Origin: Crambe crambe | Lineage: Eukaryota; Porifera; Demospongiae; Poecilosclerida; Crambeidae | Length of the DNA stretch: 64,000 nucleotides | Direction of reading: 5' to 3' | NCBI GenBank assembly: GCA_963924555.1 | Contig: OZ004586.1 | Location: 3,182,501 to 3,246,500 of the forward strand | Shown here: positions 10,701 through 22,078 of the stretch, piece after piece | Layout of the letters: the number at the start of each line of letters is the position of its first letter | How positions within the stretch are numbered: the stretch's first letter is position 1 | Position numbers and translations under genes: made by a program | The notes under the pieces: model-generated | Told to the model about the DNA's origin: nothing | Seen by the model: the letters and a program-made list of their open reading frames with translations, nothing else | Database searches by the model: none

Positions 10701-12451
10701 ATAGCAGAGACTCTTGTTTGTGGAATCAATGATGGGATAGTGAATGTAGTGCTCGAGTCTGAGGTGTTGACTCTGACAGTATTGTTGCCATTGACTGTGT
10801 AGGTGACTTCATAACTGATGATGACTCCATTAGGTTCTTGAGGAGGACTCCAAGTGAGTAAAATGGAAGTGAACTTAGGAGTACCAGCGAGGTTAGAGAG
10901 GGGACCAGGAGCTACACATAAAGAATTAGCTATTATAAAATTACAGTATGGCTTGGTATGATTACTTTCTTCTTCTGTCATAACACTGGTTACATTAGTA
11001 AAGGGTCCAGTGCCAGCATCATTGACTCCAGCAATTTTGAATGTGTAGTTTGTGTAAGGAGTGAGTCCAGTAGCTGTGAAGATCCTGTTCACCACCACAC
11101 CAGGGATCAGAGCCCCTCCCACTTCTTGGAATTCCACTGTGTAGTTAATAATTGGACCATTGCGTTCAATGCATTTGATTTTTCCCCAGGAGACACTGAT
11201 ACTTCTGGAGGTGGTAGAGGTAGTGCTTATGCTGCGTGGAGAACCAGTAGGTGCTGCAGCAGAACAAACCATTAACATATTAGCAGCAATACTACTATTA
11301 TTTCAGTGTACGGTCATACCAGCTGCCTTTGTAGTGAACTCTACAGTTGGTGTCAGAGTAGCATTAAATCCACTTGGTAATATAACAGTAATGGTTACAC
11401 TGTAAATACTGAATTCCTGTAGGTTAGTGAACTCTATTGTGGAAATACCAGTGGTCATCTTGGATTTGTAATCCTCAATTACTTGACACAACTGCCTTGC
11501 ACTAATTACTTGTCTCAGTTCTACTCTATATTCATCCATTGGGAGACTGAATGGAGGCTGGGTCCAGAATATGGTCACAGATGTGGCTGTTAGTGATGAG
11601 AAAGAGATATTTATTGGCCTGCTGAAATCTGATAGAACATTCTTTAGTTACTGATTGTACATAATAAGTTATACATTTCCTCACCTCTTACAGTTCCACT
11701 CACAGGTCCTACTACTATTGGAGTCCCATAAAGTGCAACCAGCCAATAACTAACTGTACCAGGTACCTGTCCTACATCTTGACTAGATGCTCCAAATAGT
11801 GGTCTTAAGCCAGCATCAAAGTTTGTAGGTCTTGTGTCACCTGAAGTTATTAGGTATCCCCTTCTAGGAGGATTGGGTGGTGGTGTCCAGGATACTCTCA
11901 CTCTATTTATCCCAATCTGTCCAACCCTGAGGTCAGTAGGAGCTTGCTCTGCATGTAAGTTAACACACCCATCATACTACTAGGATCGTTAGCTAACGCA
12001 CCCATTTATAGTGTAATGAGTGTAATTTCCCTAACCCCAAATTACATGAGTTGTTGTTACAGTGCATGAATACCAGCTATAGCTTCGTAGCACCATTATT
12101 GTTATGCATGCATGCAGTAGCTATATAGTGACATATGTAGCTAGCTCACATATTCTGATTGCTACACATAGCAGCATTCTCCAAATAAAAGGATAATTAA
12201 TTTTCATAAAGTTGTCTTTCCTACTGCACCACCAATATACTAATCTTTCAAGACAGTAGTTACTGTTCTCTTCTTTCGACAATAATTATTTTGTTAGCAG
12301 TAATTTCTAGCTACATATAATCTGTTAATATAGCTAGCTAATATCAACAATCACATCTTGCTACACCTACAAATAGACCTCACTCACCTTGACTGCACAC
12401 AGACATGAGAGTGGACACCAGTCCAAGCAGAACTACCACACCATTCGACAT
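5074..12451 (-). CDS. Receptor-type protein tyrosine phosphatase, complete (gene D)
   Basis: Type I receptor phosphatase of 23 exons; joining them gives 3864 nt (1287 residues) with every intron phase consistent. Exons (high to low): 12451-12388, 11948-11685, 11628-11320, 11253-10966, 10911-10624, 10569-10213, 10122-10026, 9976-9909, 9813-9416, 9345-9258, 9169-9087, 9037-9001, 8938-8724, 8650-8493, 8037-7902, 7745-7596, 7525-7432, 7360-7296, 7064-6930, 6491-6363, 6158-6007, 5786-5651, 5226-5074. Layout: signal peptide 1-21, five FN3 modules 22-523, membrane helix about 530-552, linker to 578, Ig-like module about 579-665, D1 about 690-975, D2 about 1000-1240. D1 should dephosphorylate phosphotyrosine proteins under the membrane; ligand unknown. 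I chose the ATG before a hydrophobic leader shared by all copies. Confidence 0.92.
7902..9345 (-). other. Gene D catalytic phosphatase domain D1 exons
   Basis: Six exons carry the class I cysteine phosphatase motifs in order: [10 protein letters not shown] and [10 protein letters not shown] (phosphotyrosine-loop region), [58 protein letters not shown], the WPD loop in [12 protein letters not shown], the catalytic loop [13 protein letters not shown] split across the 8493/8037 junction, and [12 protein letters not shown] before EQY (Q loop). The nucleophile Cys, the loop Arg and the general-acid Asp are all present, so D1 is predicted active. The KNRY-type motif reads LNRF. Confidence 0.92.
9416..9813 (-). 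other. Gene D Ig-like (I-set) exon on the cytosolic side
   Basis: A 398-nt exon. The first about 87 residues form an I-set Ig module: [20 protein letters not shown] (B and C strands) and [14 protein letters not shown] (F and G strands). The two canonical disulphide cysteines are absent: VTFKT has T where C is usual, and YKLQA has L. The exon then runs into the start of the phosphatase region ([18 protein letters not shown]...FRNQYE). Because it follows the membrane helix, the module should be cytosolic, and the lack of the cysteine pair fits that. Genes E (27788-28185) and I (61138-61535) have the same exon. Confidence 0.85.
9909..10122 (-). other. Gene D membrane-helix and juxtamembrane exons
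   Basis: Exon 10122-10026 encodes a hydrophobic helix ([20 protein letters not shown]) followed by GFWWNKR, a basic stop-transfer signal that puts the C-terminal side in the cytosol. Exon 9976-9909 encodes a charged linker, [15 protein letters not shown] then IIMMEEYTG. The tyrosine in EEYTG is a possible phosphorylation site (inference). The next exon is the Ig-like module. Confidence 0.85.
10213..12451 (-). other. Gene D ectodomain exons: signal peptide plus five FN3
   Basis: The signal exon encodes a 21-residue leader ([16 protein letters not shown]...). Each of the five FN3 modules is one exon beginning and ending in phase 1 (lengths 264, 309, 288, 288 and 357 nt). Typical FN3 marks are visible: V-SWTPPP and YWLVALYG in module 1, SWTQ-like and EYRVELR in module 2, [10 protein letters not shown] and YTVEFQEV in module 3, [12 protein letters not shown] in module 4, and SVRVSWE with [10 protein letters not shown] in module 5. 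NxS/T sequons are numerous. Modules 1 and 2 differ most between paralogues; the rest are close to identical. Confidence 0.9.
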
Positions 12452-12889
12452 GATTACTAGCCTAGCTAGCTATAGTTACTATAATAGTAACTAGCTATCT
12501 ATATAGGTTAGTAATCATGTTGAATGGAGTGTACCATGCATGCATGGATGGTACAAGTCTAGAAAGCTCTGTTTCTCTATTGTTTCAAAATAGTAATCAG
12601 AGATATAACAATTGGAAAACATGAAGCAGGCTATTATACTGCATGTACATAAATGCAGAGTCAAGGAAGGTACGTAGTAGCTGCACTAGAAAGCTCTACG
12701 TATTTTTGTTTTGGGAATTATAATAATCAGAAACATTTGCAAAACACAAAGGGAAATTTTCTAAGTAGTAAGAATTCTTGCTTACAATAATTATTGGTTG
12801 TTACATGCAGCTATACATTACTATGTACATGGTAATTAATTTTCATGTGATTAGTTGATGAACATGACCATTAACTACAAAATACACAA

Positions 12890-13101
12890 AATCAGGCTCA
12901 TGATGACCTGAACAAGTCATATTTTAGCATACATGATCATTAGACCTTTAAACCTTCTAGATGGTTCTTTATATGCATGGTGATGTTTTACATTTTGTGA
13001 GGCTATAAAAGCCCAGGCCTCCCACCCAAAGTCTTGTCTTTTTCGATTAAAGTCTTAAACTGCTTATCAAACTGCTAGCTATTGGGGGACACCCCTCACA
13101 G
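12890..13101. mobile_element. Candidate solo LTR upstream of gene D
   Basis: Relative to gene E's upstream region, where CAAAATC is followed closely by GTGATTTTCATCTGACC near 32450-32480, gene D carries about 210 extra bases here. They contain TATAAAA at 13004-13010 on the plus strand, an ATTAAAG polyadenylation-like word near 13044, and end ...CCCCTCACA before GTGATTTCATC. The left half is also found upstream of the decayed copies (4270-4380), so a deletion in E is an alternative. Target duplication unclear. Confidence 0.3.
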
Positions 13102-13375
13102 TGATTTCATCTGACCATGATCATCTGCAGCAGAGATCACTAAGATTACCAAAAAAAAAAAAAAAAGAAGCTATAATATGAAGTTGTAGCTAATGATATC
13201 ATTACAAAAATTGCTACAGGATCATGTGACTGTAATTGAGCAAGATGCTTACACATAGCGTTGTAGCTATGAAAGGGGAAAAAATATGCTAAATAAAAAG
13301 GCCATGTAGGGTTAGTCTGTACTTTTACCTATAGCAGTTTCTGTGAACAAACATCAAAATTATGCTGCCTTCAAT

Positions 13376-13471
13376 AATAATCCCTACATCACTGCCTCCC
13401 ACCAAGCTGCTTTAATTTTCATGTCAGTGTAAAAGTTCTGCTTGGTTTAGGCAGTGATGTAGGGATTATTA
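13376..13471. mobile_element. Short palindromic MITE
   Basis: Near-perfect inverted repeat. The left arm TAATAATCCCTACATCACTG and the right arm CAGTGATGTAGGGATTATTA surround a loop of about 33 bases and extend through CTGCTTGG/CCAAGC-type words. No coding capacity. It belongs with the other elements carrying GTAGGGAT near their ends. Confidence 0.75.
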
Positions 13472-13710
13472 ACTCCACCATGCAGGAGTTAGCTTTGGTC
13501 AAGATATCTGTGATTCTCTGCTGTGTGATACCACATGCAGGGACACATTTGCCCTAACTATGTACATGCAGCTACAAACTGTACTTCAAGTATATAGTTG
13601 TCTCATTCATACTTGATCACTCATTATGAGCTATGATAAACACATCCATTATGTACATAAAGCTATATATATATAATATTAGCTACATTAGCTACATACT
13701 TAGCTATATA

Positions 13711-13811
13711 CATACCCCTACGTAAAACTAGTGGCTAGCTACACTGTTTGAGGTTTATGAAATTACAGCATATTCTGGCTCTGATGGAGTAAATTGTGGT
13801 TGTTGCTTCGA
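13711..13811 (-). pseudogene. Truncated duplicate of a short-receptor terminal exon
   Basis: Repeats the 3' flank and last part of the terminal coding exon of gene G (14445-14555), including codons for PQFTPSEPEYAVIS and the TAA stop on the minus strand. It breaks off at TCGAT into an ATATAT run. No splice acceptor precedes it, so it is not a usable alternative last exon. It lies about 740 bp downstream of the real exon. Confidence 0.7.
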
Positions 13812-14498
13812 TATATATATATAATATCAACTGAATTCTTGCACAAGTGACCATATACCTTTTAAAGCAAAAATTCAATAGCTAGGGTTCATAGTACACA
13901 TCTGTAATTAGAAGAGCTAATTCCCTAATGCATGAGTTAATAGCCATAACAATCTTAGGTTCACTCCAATCAGGTCAAATGGTGATAGCTTAAATGGCCA
14001 TTCCAAGAATTAATTTTATTCTCTTTCTCTCTCTATGATTATAGATATAGAAATCAGGGTTCACTATAGGCTCGAGTGCATATGAGCTATGATAAACACA
14101 TCCATTACATAGCTATAGTGATCAAGTTTACTTGCACATGCAAGTGACCAAAATATACCGGTAGCTACTTTTAAAAGCAAAAATCCACAATAGCTAGCTA
14201 TATAGGATCAAGGTTCATAGTACACATCTGTAATTCCCAATTGCTTGGGTTCATAGCAGTAGCTAACTATTAGCTAATGTTAACAGTGCATGCCAAGGTT
14301 TCATCATGTATGTTGCTAACCAAAGAGTAACTTTATTGAAATCATATTATCAATCAACTACGTATTGTAGCTACATAGTATTGACTATGAATAATTATTA
14401 TGTAGGCTAATCCATAACACTATAATATGCATTAGCTATATACTTAGCTATATACATACCCCTACGTAAAACTAATGGCTAGCTACACTGTTTGAGGT
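13812..14498. other. Non-coding spacer 3' of gene G
   Basis: AT-rich sequence with no gene seen. Part of it (13850-14260) is the same as the 3' flank of gene F (50030-50355 and 51725-51800), showing that genes F and G were copied together with their downstream flank. It also provides an approximate empty site for the element at 50356-51720. Confidence 0.6.
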
Positions 14499-17275
14499 TT
14501 ATGAAATTACAGCATATTCTGGCTCTGATGGAGTAAATTGTGGTTGTTGCTTCGATGGAAAATGTCCATATGCCTCACAAGTATCCATTTCTATATCCTC
14601 AACAGTTTGTCTACAAAGAAGAATATTGATGATCATAGCAAATAATATATGTACCTTAATTAGAGACACCATGACTTCATTCTAAACTTCACTACTTGGT
14701 ACCCCTAATAGCAAGTCACACACATAATCAGCATAATGGAAAGTGGAGTTATTCCGAATGGTGATATAATTCCAAACGGTTCAAACAGTTTCAAAACTTC
14801 TCAAGCGCTTATGAGCTCTATTTTGAAAGATATATCCCTCCAACATTGAGCTCAGATGTCTAAGTAATCAGAAATACTTGAACGGTTCAGAATTACATGC
14901 CATTCGGAATAGCCCCACTTTACCTTACATGCCAAGAAAACAATCCCACTACAAAGAACCTCCCAATAATGGACACATTTGAGGCACATGCAGCCATTTA
15001 AAATGGTTAGTGCTCACTCTGTATCTTTATCCTTATGATTACTGTGATGCTTTCTGCATCTGCAAACCAAAAGTTATGATGATCACAAGGACATTGAACA
15101 TTAGAATTTTATTACTTCTTAATAAGAAGACCCAGCAATATCACCAGTACGGCATTGCTAATGATCAGGAGTATTACTCCTACTAAGACTCCAGCTGTTG
15201 CATTGCCAGCAGGTGGTGATGTTGATGTTGATAGTGCCGATGTAGAAGCTACACAAGTTAAGAACGTTACATTATTACAATGAAGCAGTTCAGTATAAGT
15301 AACATATTATGTACGTACATTCAGCCCCAATCATTACAGTCATTGATCTCTGTCCAGTAAATGTCTGCCCATCAAATTCAGCAATAACCACCACATAAAA
15401 CAAGTACTCCACATTACTTGTCAGATTATCGATAACAATAGAGTTGCTAGAAGCATGGACAAAGATATCCAATTTTCCAGGTTGATTGTAGTAGACTCTG
15501 TAGCTTATTGTGAGCTCTGAAGTGTCAATACTTTCCCATGAAACACCAACTGAAGTATTAGACAACATCTCCACCATGACATTCATCACTACAGCTGTGA
15601 GTGGCAGCAATGATTACAATATGAGGCATGCAGGGGAAATAACTCACGTAACTCGAGTGTAGTCTGATCAGGCAAATTAGCAGGTTCTCCTCGACCAATT
15701 CTTGTGTAAGCAGTGACTGTAATAGCAGAGACTCTTGTTTGTGGGGTCAATGATGGGATAGTGAATGTAGTGCTCAAGTCTGAGGTGTTGACTCTGACAA
15801 TATTGTCGTCATTGACTGTGTAAGTGACTTCATAACTGATGATGACTCCATTAGATTCTTGAGGAGGACTCCAAGTGAGTATAATGGAAATGAACTTAGG
15901 AGTACCAGTGAGGGTAGACACAGGACCAGGAGCTACACATAAAAGACACTAAGATTGTTGTTACAGTTATGGCTATGATTACTTTCTTCTTCTGTCAGAA
16001 TACTGGTAATAGTAGAAAAAGGTCCAGTGCCATTGTCATTGACTCCAGCAACTCTGAAGGTGTAGTTTGTGGAAGGAGTGAGTCCACTAGCTGTGAAGGT
16101 CCTATTCACCACCATACCAAGGATCAGAGCCCCTCCAACTTCTTGAAATTCCACTGTGTAGTTAGTGATTGGACCATTGCGTTCAATGCATCTGATTTTT
16201 GTCCAGGACACACTGATACTTCTGGAGAAGGTAGAAGTAGTGTTTATGCTGCGTGGAGAAGCAGAAGGTGCTGCAGCTGAACAAACTATTAGCATAAGCT
16301 ATGTAATTTCAGTGTATGGTCATACCAGCTCTCTTTGTAGTGAACTCTACAGTTGGTGTCAGAGTAGCAGTGAATCCACTTGGTAATGTAACAGTAATGG
16401 TTACACTGTAAATACTGAATTCCTGTAGGTTAGTAAAGTTCACTGTAGGAGTACCATTGGTTATTTTGAATTTATCATCCTTAACATCTTTACACAACTG
16501 CCTTGTATCAATTACTCGTCTCAGGTCTACTCTATACTCATCCATTGGGAGACTGAATGGCTGGGTCCAGGATATGGTCACAGATGTGGCAGTTAATGAT
16601 AAGAAATCAATATTTATTGACCTGTTGAAATCTGATAGAACATTCATTGGTTACTGATTGTACATAATAAGTTACATTTCCTCACCTCTTACAGTGCTAT
16701 TCACAGGTCCTACTACTATTGGAATCTCATAAAGTGCAACCAGCCAATAAGTAACAACCGTATTATATTGGAGTAAATCATGACCAGTTGCTGTAGATGC
16801 TGCTGTTAAGCCAGCACTGAAGTCTGTAGGTCTTGTGTCACCTGTTGTTATTAGGTATCCCCTACTAGGAGGATTGGGTGGTGGTGTCCAGGAGACTCTT
16901 ATTCTATTTATCCCAATCTGTCTCACCATAAGGTCAGTAGGAGCTTGTTCTGCATCGATATAATTATGTATACATTGTACTATTGGTCATTTCAGGTTAG
17001 CTACATATGAGCTGTAGTTCCCCATCAGTTTTGCTGTGCATGGATGCATGGTTCATATGTAATGGATGCATGGTTCATATGTACAAAGATCTCTATTATT
17101 ATATGCCATTTGAAAGTATATATACGTAACTAGTATACTGTAACTGTTGCTACGTAGCTAATGCCCAAGATTTTTTTAACATACTTAGCTACGTAGATAT
17201 GCACTTGCCTTGACTCCACACAGATATGAGACTGGACACAAGTCCAAGAGTCAGAAATAGCACACTATTCAACAT
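14499..17275 (-). CDS. Short FN3 receptor with tyrosine-motif tail, complete (gene G)
   Basis: Nine exons, 1773 nt, 590 residues, phases consistent: 17275-17209, 16949-16686, 16631-16326, 16270-15983, 15932-15648, 15594-15319, 15248-15116, 15059-15018, 14610-14499. Signal peptide and five FN3 modules as in the RPTPs; the fifth module is of a different subtype (VVMNVMVEMLSNTSVGVSWE). A Ser/Thr/Pro-rich stalk leads to a membrane helix (AGVLVGVILLIISNAVLVIL) and a basic stretch LLIKKCRKHHSNHKDKD. The tail has two tyrosine motifs, EAYGHF and PEYAVIS, the latter at the C-terminus. There is no phosphatase domain. Intron 1 uses a GC donor. Probably a signalling or decoy partner of the neighbouring RPTPs (inference). 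An apparent stop after LLIKK is intron sequence: the donor GTAATA precedes it. Confidence 0.85.
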
Positions 17276-17447
17276 AATACCTATTGTGAACTATCTTCAT
17301 TGGTCTTTGCTTTGAGTTATGTATGTATGTACATAACTATATAATTAGAATAATTTTTGGATATTCTGTTATGATGATCATCAAATTTTTGGGAAAATCA
17401 GATTATTCAATCGTTTACTAACTGAATAATGTAATATATACTAGGGA

Positions 17448-17655
17448 AATGCAATGGGAGTATGGGAATAAATGCAAAGCATTGATGGGAAAAAATATTG
17501 CTCAAAAAAGTATCAGCAAACTAGAGTAGGGATGAAGGAAAGCTAACAATCACATCACTCCACTATAATCTGATAGCTTACGGCTTGTGTATAACGAATA
17601 TTACACATTCATCCCTACCATTGTTTGCTTACTTTTTTGCTCATCCCTACATTTG
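17448..17655. mobile_element. Foldback MITE, duplicate
   Basis: Second copy of the element at 690-905, at the corresponding site of the segmental duplication. Same inverted words (GTAGGGATGAAGG near 17525; CATCCCTAC near 17610 and 17643). Not an independent insertion. Confidence 0.5.
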
Positions 17656-17699
17656 TTTTCCCTCACTTGTTTCTGGTCTTTAGCATAAACTTCTTTCTA

Positions 17700-19830
17700 A
17701 CTGTTATATGTACTCAAGGACTATGGTTACAATCAATGTGTGTAGCTTTCTCACAGTAACTTGCAGTGTCCTGATGACATACAGTAGTCAGCAAACGTCA
17801 GTGATGGATGGAGTACATACGTGCCTCGATGTCCATACATGTAGCTATGCTTACGTACTTCAACATAACATGCATGCATTGATTAATTCTCCCTGGCAAT
17901 CATCAAATCCTGTAATAACTTTGAGCACTATGCAATTATGATCATCTACAGGAAACAAGTACGTAGATAGCTTTATCATGTTTGCAAATCAATTCAACAT
18001 GTTTTCTTTGTGTAATCCAATTATTTTAGGATGCTCATCACCACTGTCAAGACTCTATGGACACATTGGTAGCTAGTCAATATGTTGCGTATCTGATACT
18101 GATTCCTGAATCCTGTGTCAGAGAGGGATTGAATGATTCACTGCCACATACTCTCCAAAGTTATTTACTGGAATAGTCTCCCTTTGAACAGGATTGATTT
18201 CTTCATTATCTGGCCTCACTGTAACTTCTCTTTCAGCTACACTACTTGGGTTCCTGGTCTGTAATTGTAGACTCCACTGGGTCTGAGCTCAGCAGACACT
18301 ATGGAAAGAACACCACTTGGCCGAATCTCCACTGCAGAGTCATACTTCAACTCAATCCCTTCATAGTACCAGGTAAGGGTGTATAGGCTCAGGATTCCCA
18401 TTCACTGCAGTCTTGAATGTTATAGATGTTTATTAGAAGGAAAGTCCATGATCATAGGTCCTGCAATTTTTAAAAAGTGTTAGTTAGCTATATAGCTAAT
18501 ACTGAAATGAAGAGGTATAAGCAGGTAGTGGCTTGATGTACAGATTGTACTGGTCTTTCAACAAACCTGTATATTCCTCCATCATAATAATTGAATCAGG
18601 TATCATCTTCACAGCCATAATGTATCGTATATACAGTACATAATTATTATGATGATAATAATACTGACATCTTTTCTTCAGCCAGAATCCAACCTAACAC
18701 AACCAAAAGAAGAGCAATAGCTAATAATAATAATTCCTCCAATTATTGGTCCAATTTGTGGCAGTGAAGTAGCTATAGGATTAGAGGAACACAAGACATT
18801 TTCAGGTACACAAAAGCAACTCACACATCAAATTTTAGCAAGTTACCCCACTAAAATTTATAGGGGATCTATAATGTTTGGTTTACATGCCAATGTAGTG
18901 TTGGCCTTGGAAATTTGAGATGTTGTAGTTGCAATTGACATAGTTGTAGGATGCATCATTGATCTTACTGCTGATAATAACTTCTCCATTTTTTTCAGCT
19001 GTACGTATAGCAGCTACTTGAAACTGGTAATCCATGATGTTTGATTCAAATAACAACTGAGTTCACAGAGCTGGGAACAATGATGGATTCATTGACCTCT
19101 GCCTCATAATCCTCTGTCACATTAATAAAGTAGTAAATTGTGTAGTTTGTAATCATAGTCGTTAATAATATCCCAGTGTAAGTGACTGTAGCTAATAGCA
19201 TGCAGAGATTTAGAGTCAATGATGGGATAGTGAATGTAGCTAGTGCTCAAGTCTGAGTAGAGGTGTTGACTCTGATAGTATTGTTGCAATTGACTGTGTA
19301 AAAGTGACTTCATAACTGATGATGACCCCATTAGGTTCTTGAGGTGGACTCCAATTAAGTGAGTACAATAAAAGGAGTACCAGCAAGGTTGAAAACAGGA
19401 TCAGGAACTATATGTGTACAGAAATAATCAGTGATGATCATTGTTCTTGATGGACCTTTTATGAGGGTCCCAAGAGCAGTCACAGAACTCATGTATGGGA
19501 TAGTTGGTTAGCTTATAGCTACAAGGATAGCTAATATTGGTACAGAGTTTGGGGGGATGCAGGGTTGGGGGGATGCAGGGGGAGAATATCCATGCACTTG
19601 TGCATGTGAAAAAACACCCTTTTGGATATCAAACCATGCCCACTTGATGTTTTGCATAGCTAACAGCTGCAATTGTTGATATGAGGAGATTAACTACATG
19701 TAGCTGGAATATAAGACACTCTCTCTTTATGGTTAATCCACTGGCATGGGTGTGTGTGATTACCACATCATGTCCAGGGGTGTTAATGGACATGTACAAT
19801 AGTATTAGCAATGGAAATTTTTTTTTTTTG

Positions 19831-19868
<38 letters not shown>

Positions 19869-20810
19869 AGTAGATAGAACCCTGGGGATGGGAGTTGGGC
19901 GATCGATTAAGCCTCCATTGTATAACTTTCATACACTAATGACACAGCCATCCATCTTTGTTTTACTTAGAAAATATATATAGCTAACTATGATTACATT
20001 CTTCTTTAGTCATAGCTAATAGTGGTTGCATTAGTAAAGGGTGTAGTCCCACCACCACACCAGGGATCAGAGCCCCTCCCACTTTTTGGAATTCCATTGT
20101 GTAATTATTAGTGATTGGACAATTGTGTCCAGGACACACTAACACTTCTGGAGGTCACAGAGATGCTGCGTTGGGGAGCAGTAGGTGCTGCAGCAGAACA
20201 AACCATTAAGCTACGTAACTCTGTGATTTCAGTGTATGGTCATATGTACGTACCAGCCTACTGCCTTTGGTTGTGTTTGATAATGTGCACATTTCCTTAC
20301 CTCTTACAGTGCTACTCACAGGTTCTACTACTATTGGAGTCCCATAAAGTGCAACCAGCCAATATATATAAGTAACTGTATACCAGGTATCTGTCCTTAC
20401 ATCATGATTAGATACTCCAAATAGTGCTGTTATGCCACGTCTGAAGTCTGTAGGTCTTGTGTCACCAACTGTTATTAGGTAGGAGGATTGGATGGTTGTG
20501 TCCAGGAGACTCTCACTCTATTTATATCCCAATCTGTCTAACCATGAGGTTAGTGGGAGCTTGTTCTGCATAATTAACACACCCATCATACTAGGATTAT
20601 TAGCTAACAAGCACCCATTTATAGTGTGATGACAATATTTTGTTAGTAGTCATAATTATAATCTGTTAATAATGTAGCTAGCTATGTAGCTATTAATCAA
20701 TCATCTTTCTACCTACAAGTAGGTTAGCTATAGACCTTACTCACCTTGACTGCACACACAGATATGAGAGTGGACACAAGTCCAAGCAGAACTACCTCGC
20801 CATTCAACAT
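17700..20810 (-). pseudogene. Decayed RPTP copy (pseudogene B')
   Basis: Duplicate of pseudogene B with the same missing pieces (no second FN3 exon, nothing 3' of early D1). It preserves more of the Ig exon (about 18220-18440), and its signal exon (start codon at 20810) still has an intact GT donor. Frames are broken in most exons, so no product is expected. The pair B/B' shows decay began before the duplication and went further in copy 1. Confidence 0.85.
19817..19868. repeat. Homopolymer tracts (T, then G/C)
   Basis: A run of T, a few G, then about 37 C. Duplicate of the tract at 2849-2942 with different lengths. Likely unstable. Confidence 0.9.
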
Positions 20811-21309
20811 GATTATTAGCCTAGCTAGTTACTACACCATGCATGGATGCATGAACTAGTATACTACAAGTCTAGAAAGCTGTTTTGTTTCCTAATAAGT
20901 AACCAGAGATATACTAACATATGAAGACATGAAGCAGGCTATAATTCATGTATACATTGTATGTAGAGTTAAGGGAGCTAGCTAACTATAGCTAGTAAGT
21001 CCTAGAAAGCTCTGTTTTGTTTGGGAATTGTAGACATTTGGAAAACATAAAGCAAAGCTGTGTATACTGTAAATTAAGCAAGTATAAATTCTTGTTTACA
21101 ATAATTTTTGGTTATACATGATACGTATGTACATGGTAATTAATTTTCATGTGATTAGTTGATGAACATGACCACGAATAATATAACTTTAACTACAAAA
21201 TATACAAAATCTGATTGTCAGGTTCAAGACCTGAACAAAACATATTTTACCATATATGGTCATTTGACCTTTAAACCTTCTAGAAGGTTCTTTACACATG
21301 ATTGATAGT

Positions 21310-21469
21310 CCTACATCATGACTAGATGATGTAAATGCTACTTGTATGCCAGTACCAAAATCTGTATTAGGTATTCCCTTTTAGGAGGATTGGGTGGTGG
21401 TGTCCAGGAGATTCTCACTCTAGCTATTTATCCCAACTTATCTGACCATGAAGTCAGTAGGAGCTTGTT
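21310..21469 (-). pseudogene. Orphan first-FN3 exon fragment, duplicate (fragment C')
   Basis: Same truncated first FN3 exon as at 4385-4540, with the same abrupt end and intact acceptor. It has no usable signal exon or downstream exons. Confidence 0.75.
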
Positions 21470-21654
21470 CTGTGTGCATAACAAGAAATATAATAATATT
21501 ACGTACTGTCTGCTAGCTATGACCAATTTTGAACAGCATCCCCCCCCTGAGCAATATGTGGTGAATGTAATGTGACCAATAATGGTAAGGCATCTCTTTG
21601 ATTATCCATTATCCATACAACTAGTACGTAGCTAGCAATAGGCCATTGATCATC

Positions 21655-21724
21655 ATGTTGAATTGTATACTACGTACTTCTAACACTTGGACTTGTGTTG
21701 CTCTCTCATCTGTACGGGGTCAAG
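21655..21724 (+). pseudogene. Inverted receptor signal exon, duplicate
   Basis: Plus-strand copy of a family signal exon ending GTCAAG|GTGAG, inside the same roughly 185-bp inversion as at 4687-4872. Nothing downstream on the plus strand could use it as a leader exon. Confidence 0.8.
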
Positions 21725-22078
21725 GTGAGTACAATAGTTATGTATGAATGATTGTTTACATACCATGAATAAGCTATTAGCTACTTATTTTATACTTATT
21801 TTATACCACTTGCTAGAGCATACAAGAAGGAATGTAACTGCATAACCTTGTTCCCAGGCCATCATGGGAAAAACACAAGGTTAGGAAGATACTGTAATAG
21901 CTATACACTTTAAATTCCAGCAATATAGCTAAACAAACAACCATAAAAGTGACTGTTGAGTATCTTAAACTAAGCCATAAATTATATATGTAGGCTCACA
22001 GTGGCCATGCAATGCCAACAAGATATGGTGTAAGATAGTACAGGCATCTAAGGTTGGCTTCTCTGCATGTTGAATGAG

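Noticed and set aside
10958-11275. Recurring plus-strand frames of about 100 codons opposite module 3 (also 15969, 29734, 34958, 53480)
   Set aside because: They are antisense shadows of the third FN3 exon; recurrence follows from exon similarity.
15105-15130. Stop codon directly after LLIKK in the membrane exon of gene G (and gene F at 52620), suggesting receptors with almost no cytoplasmic tail
   Set aside because: A donor (AAGAA|GTAATA) sits just before the stop, and two downstream exons join in phase in both genes to give a conserved tail with tyrosine motifs.
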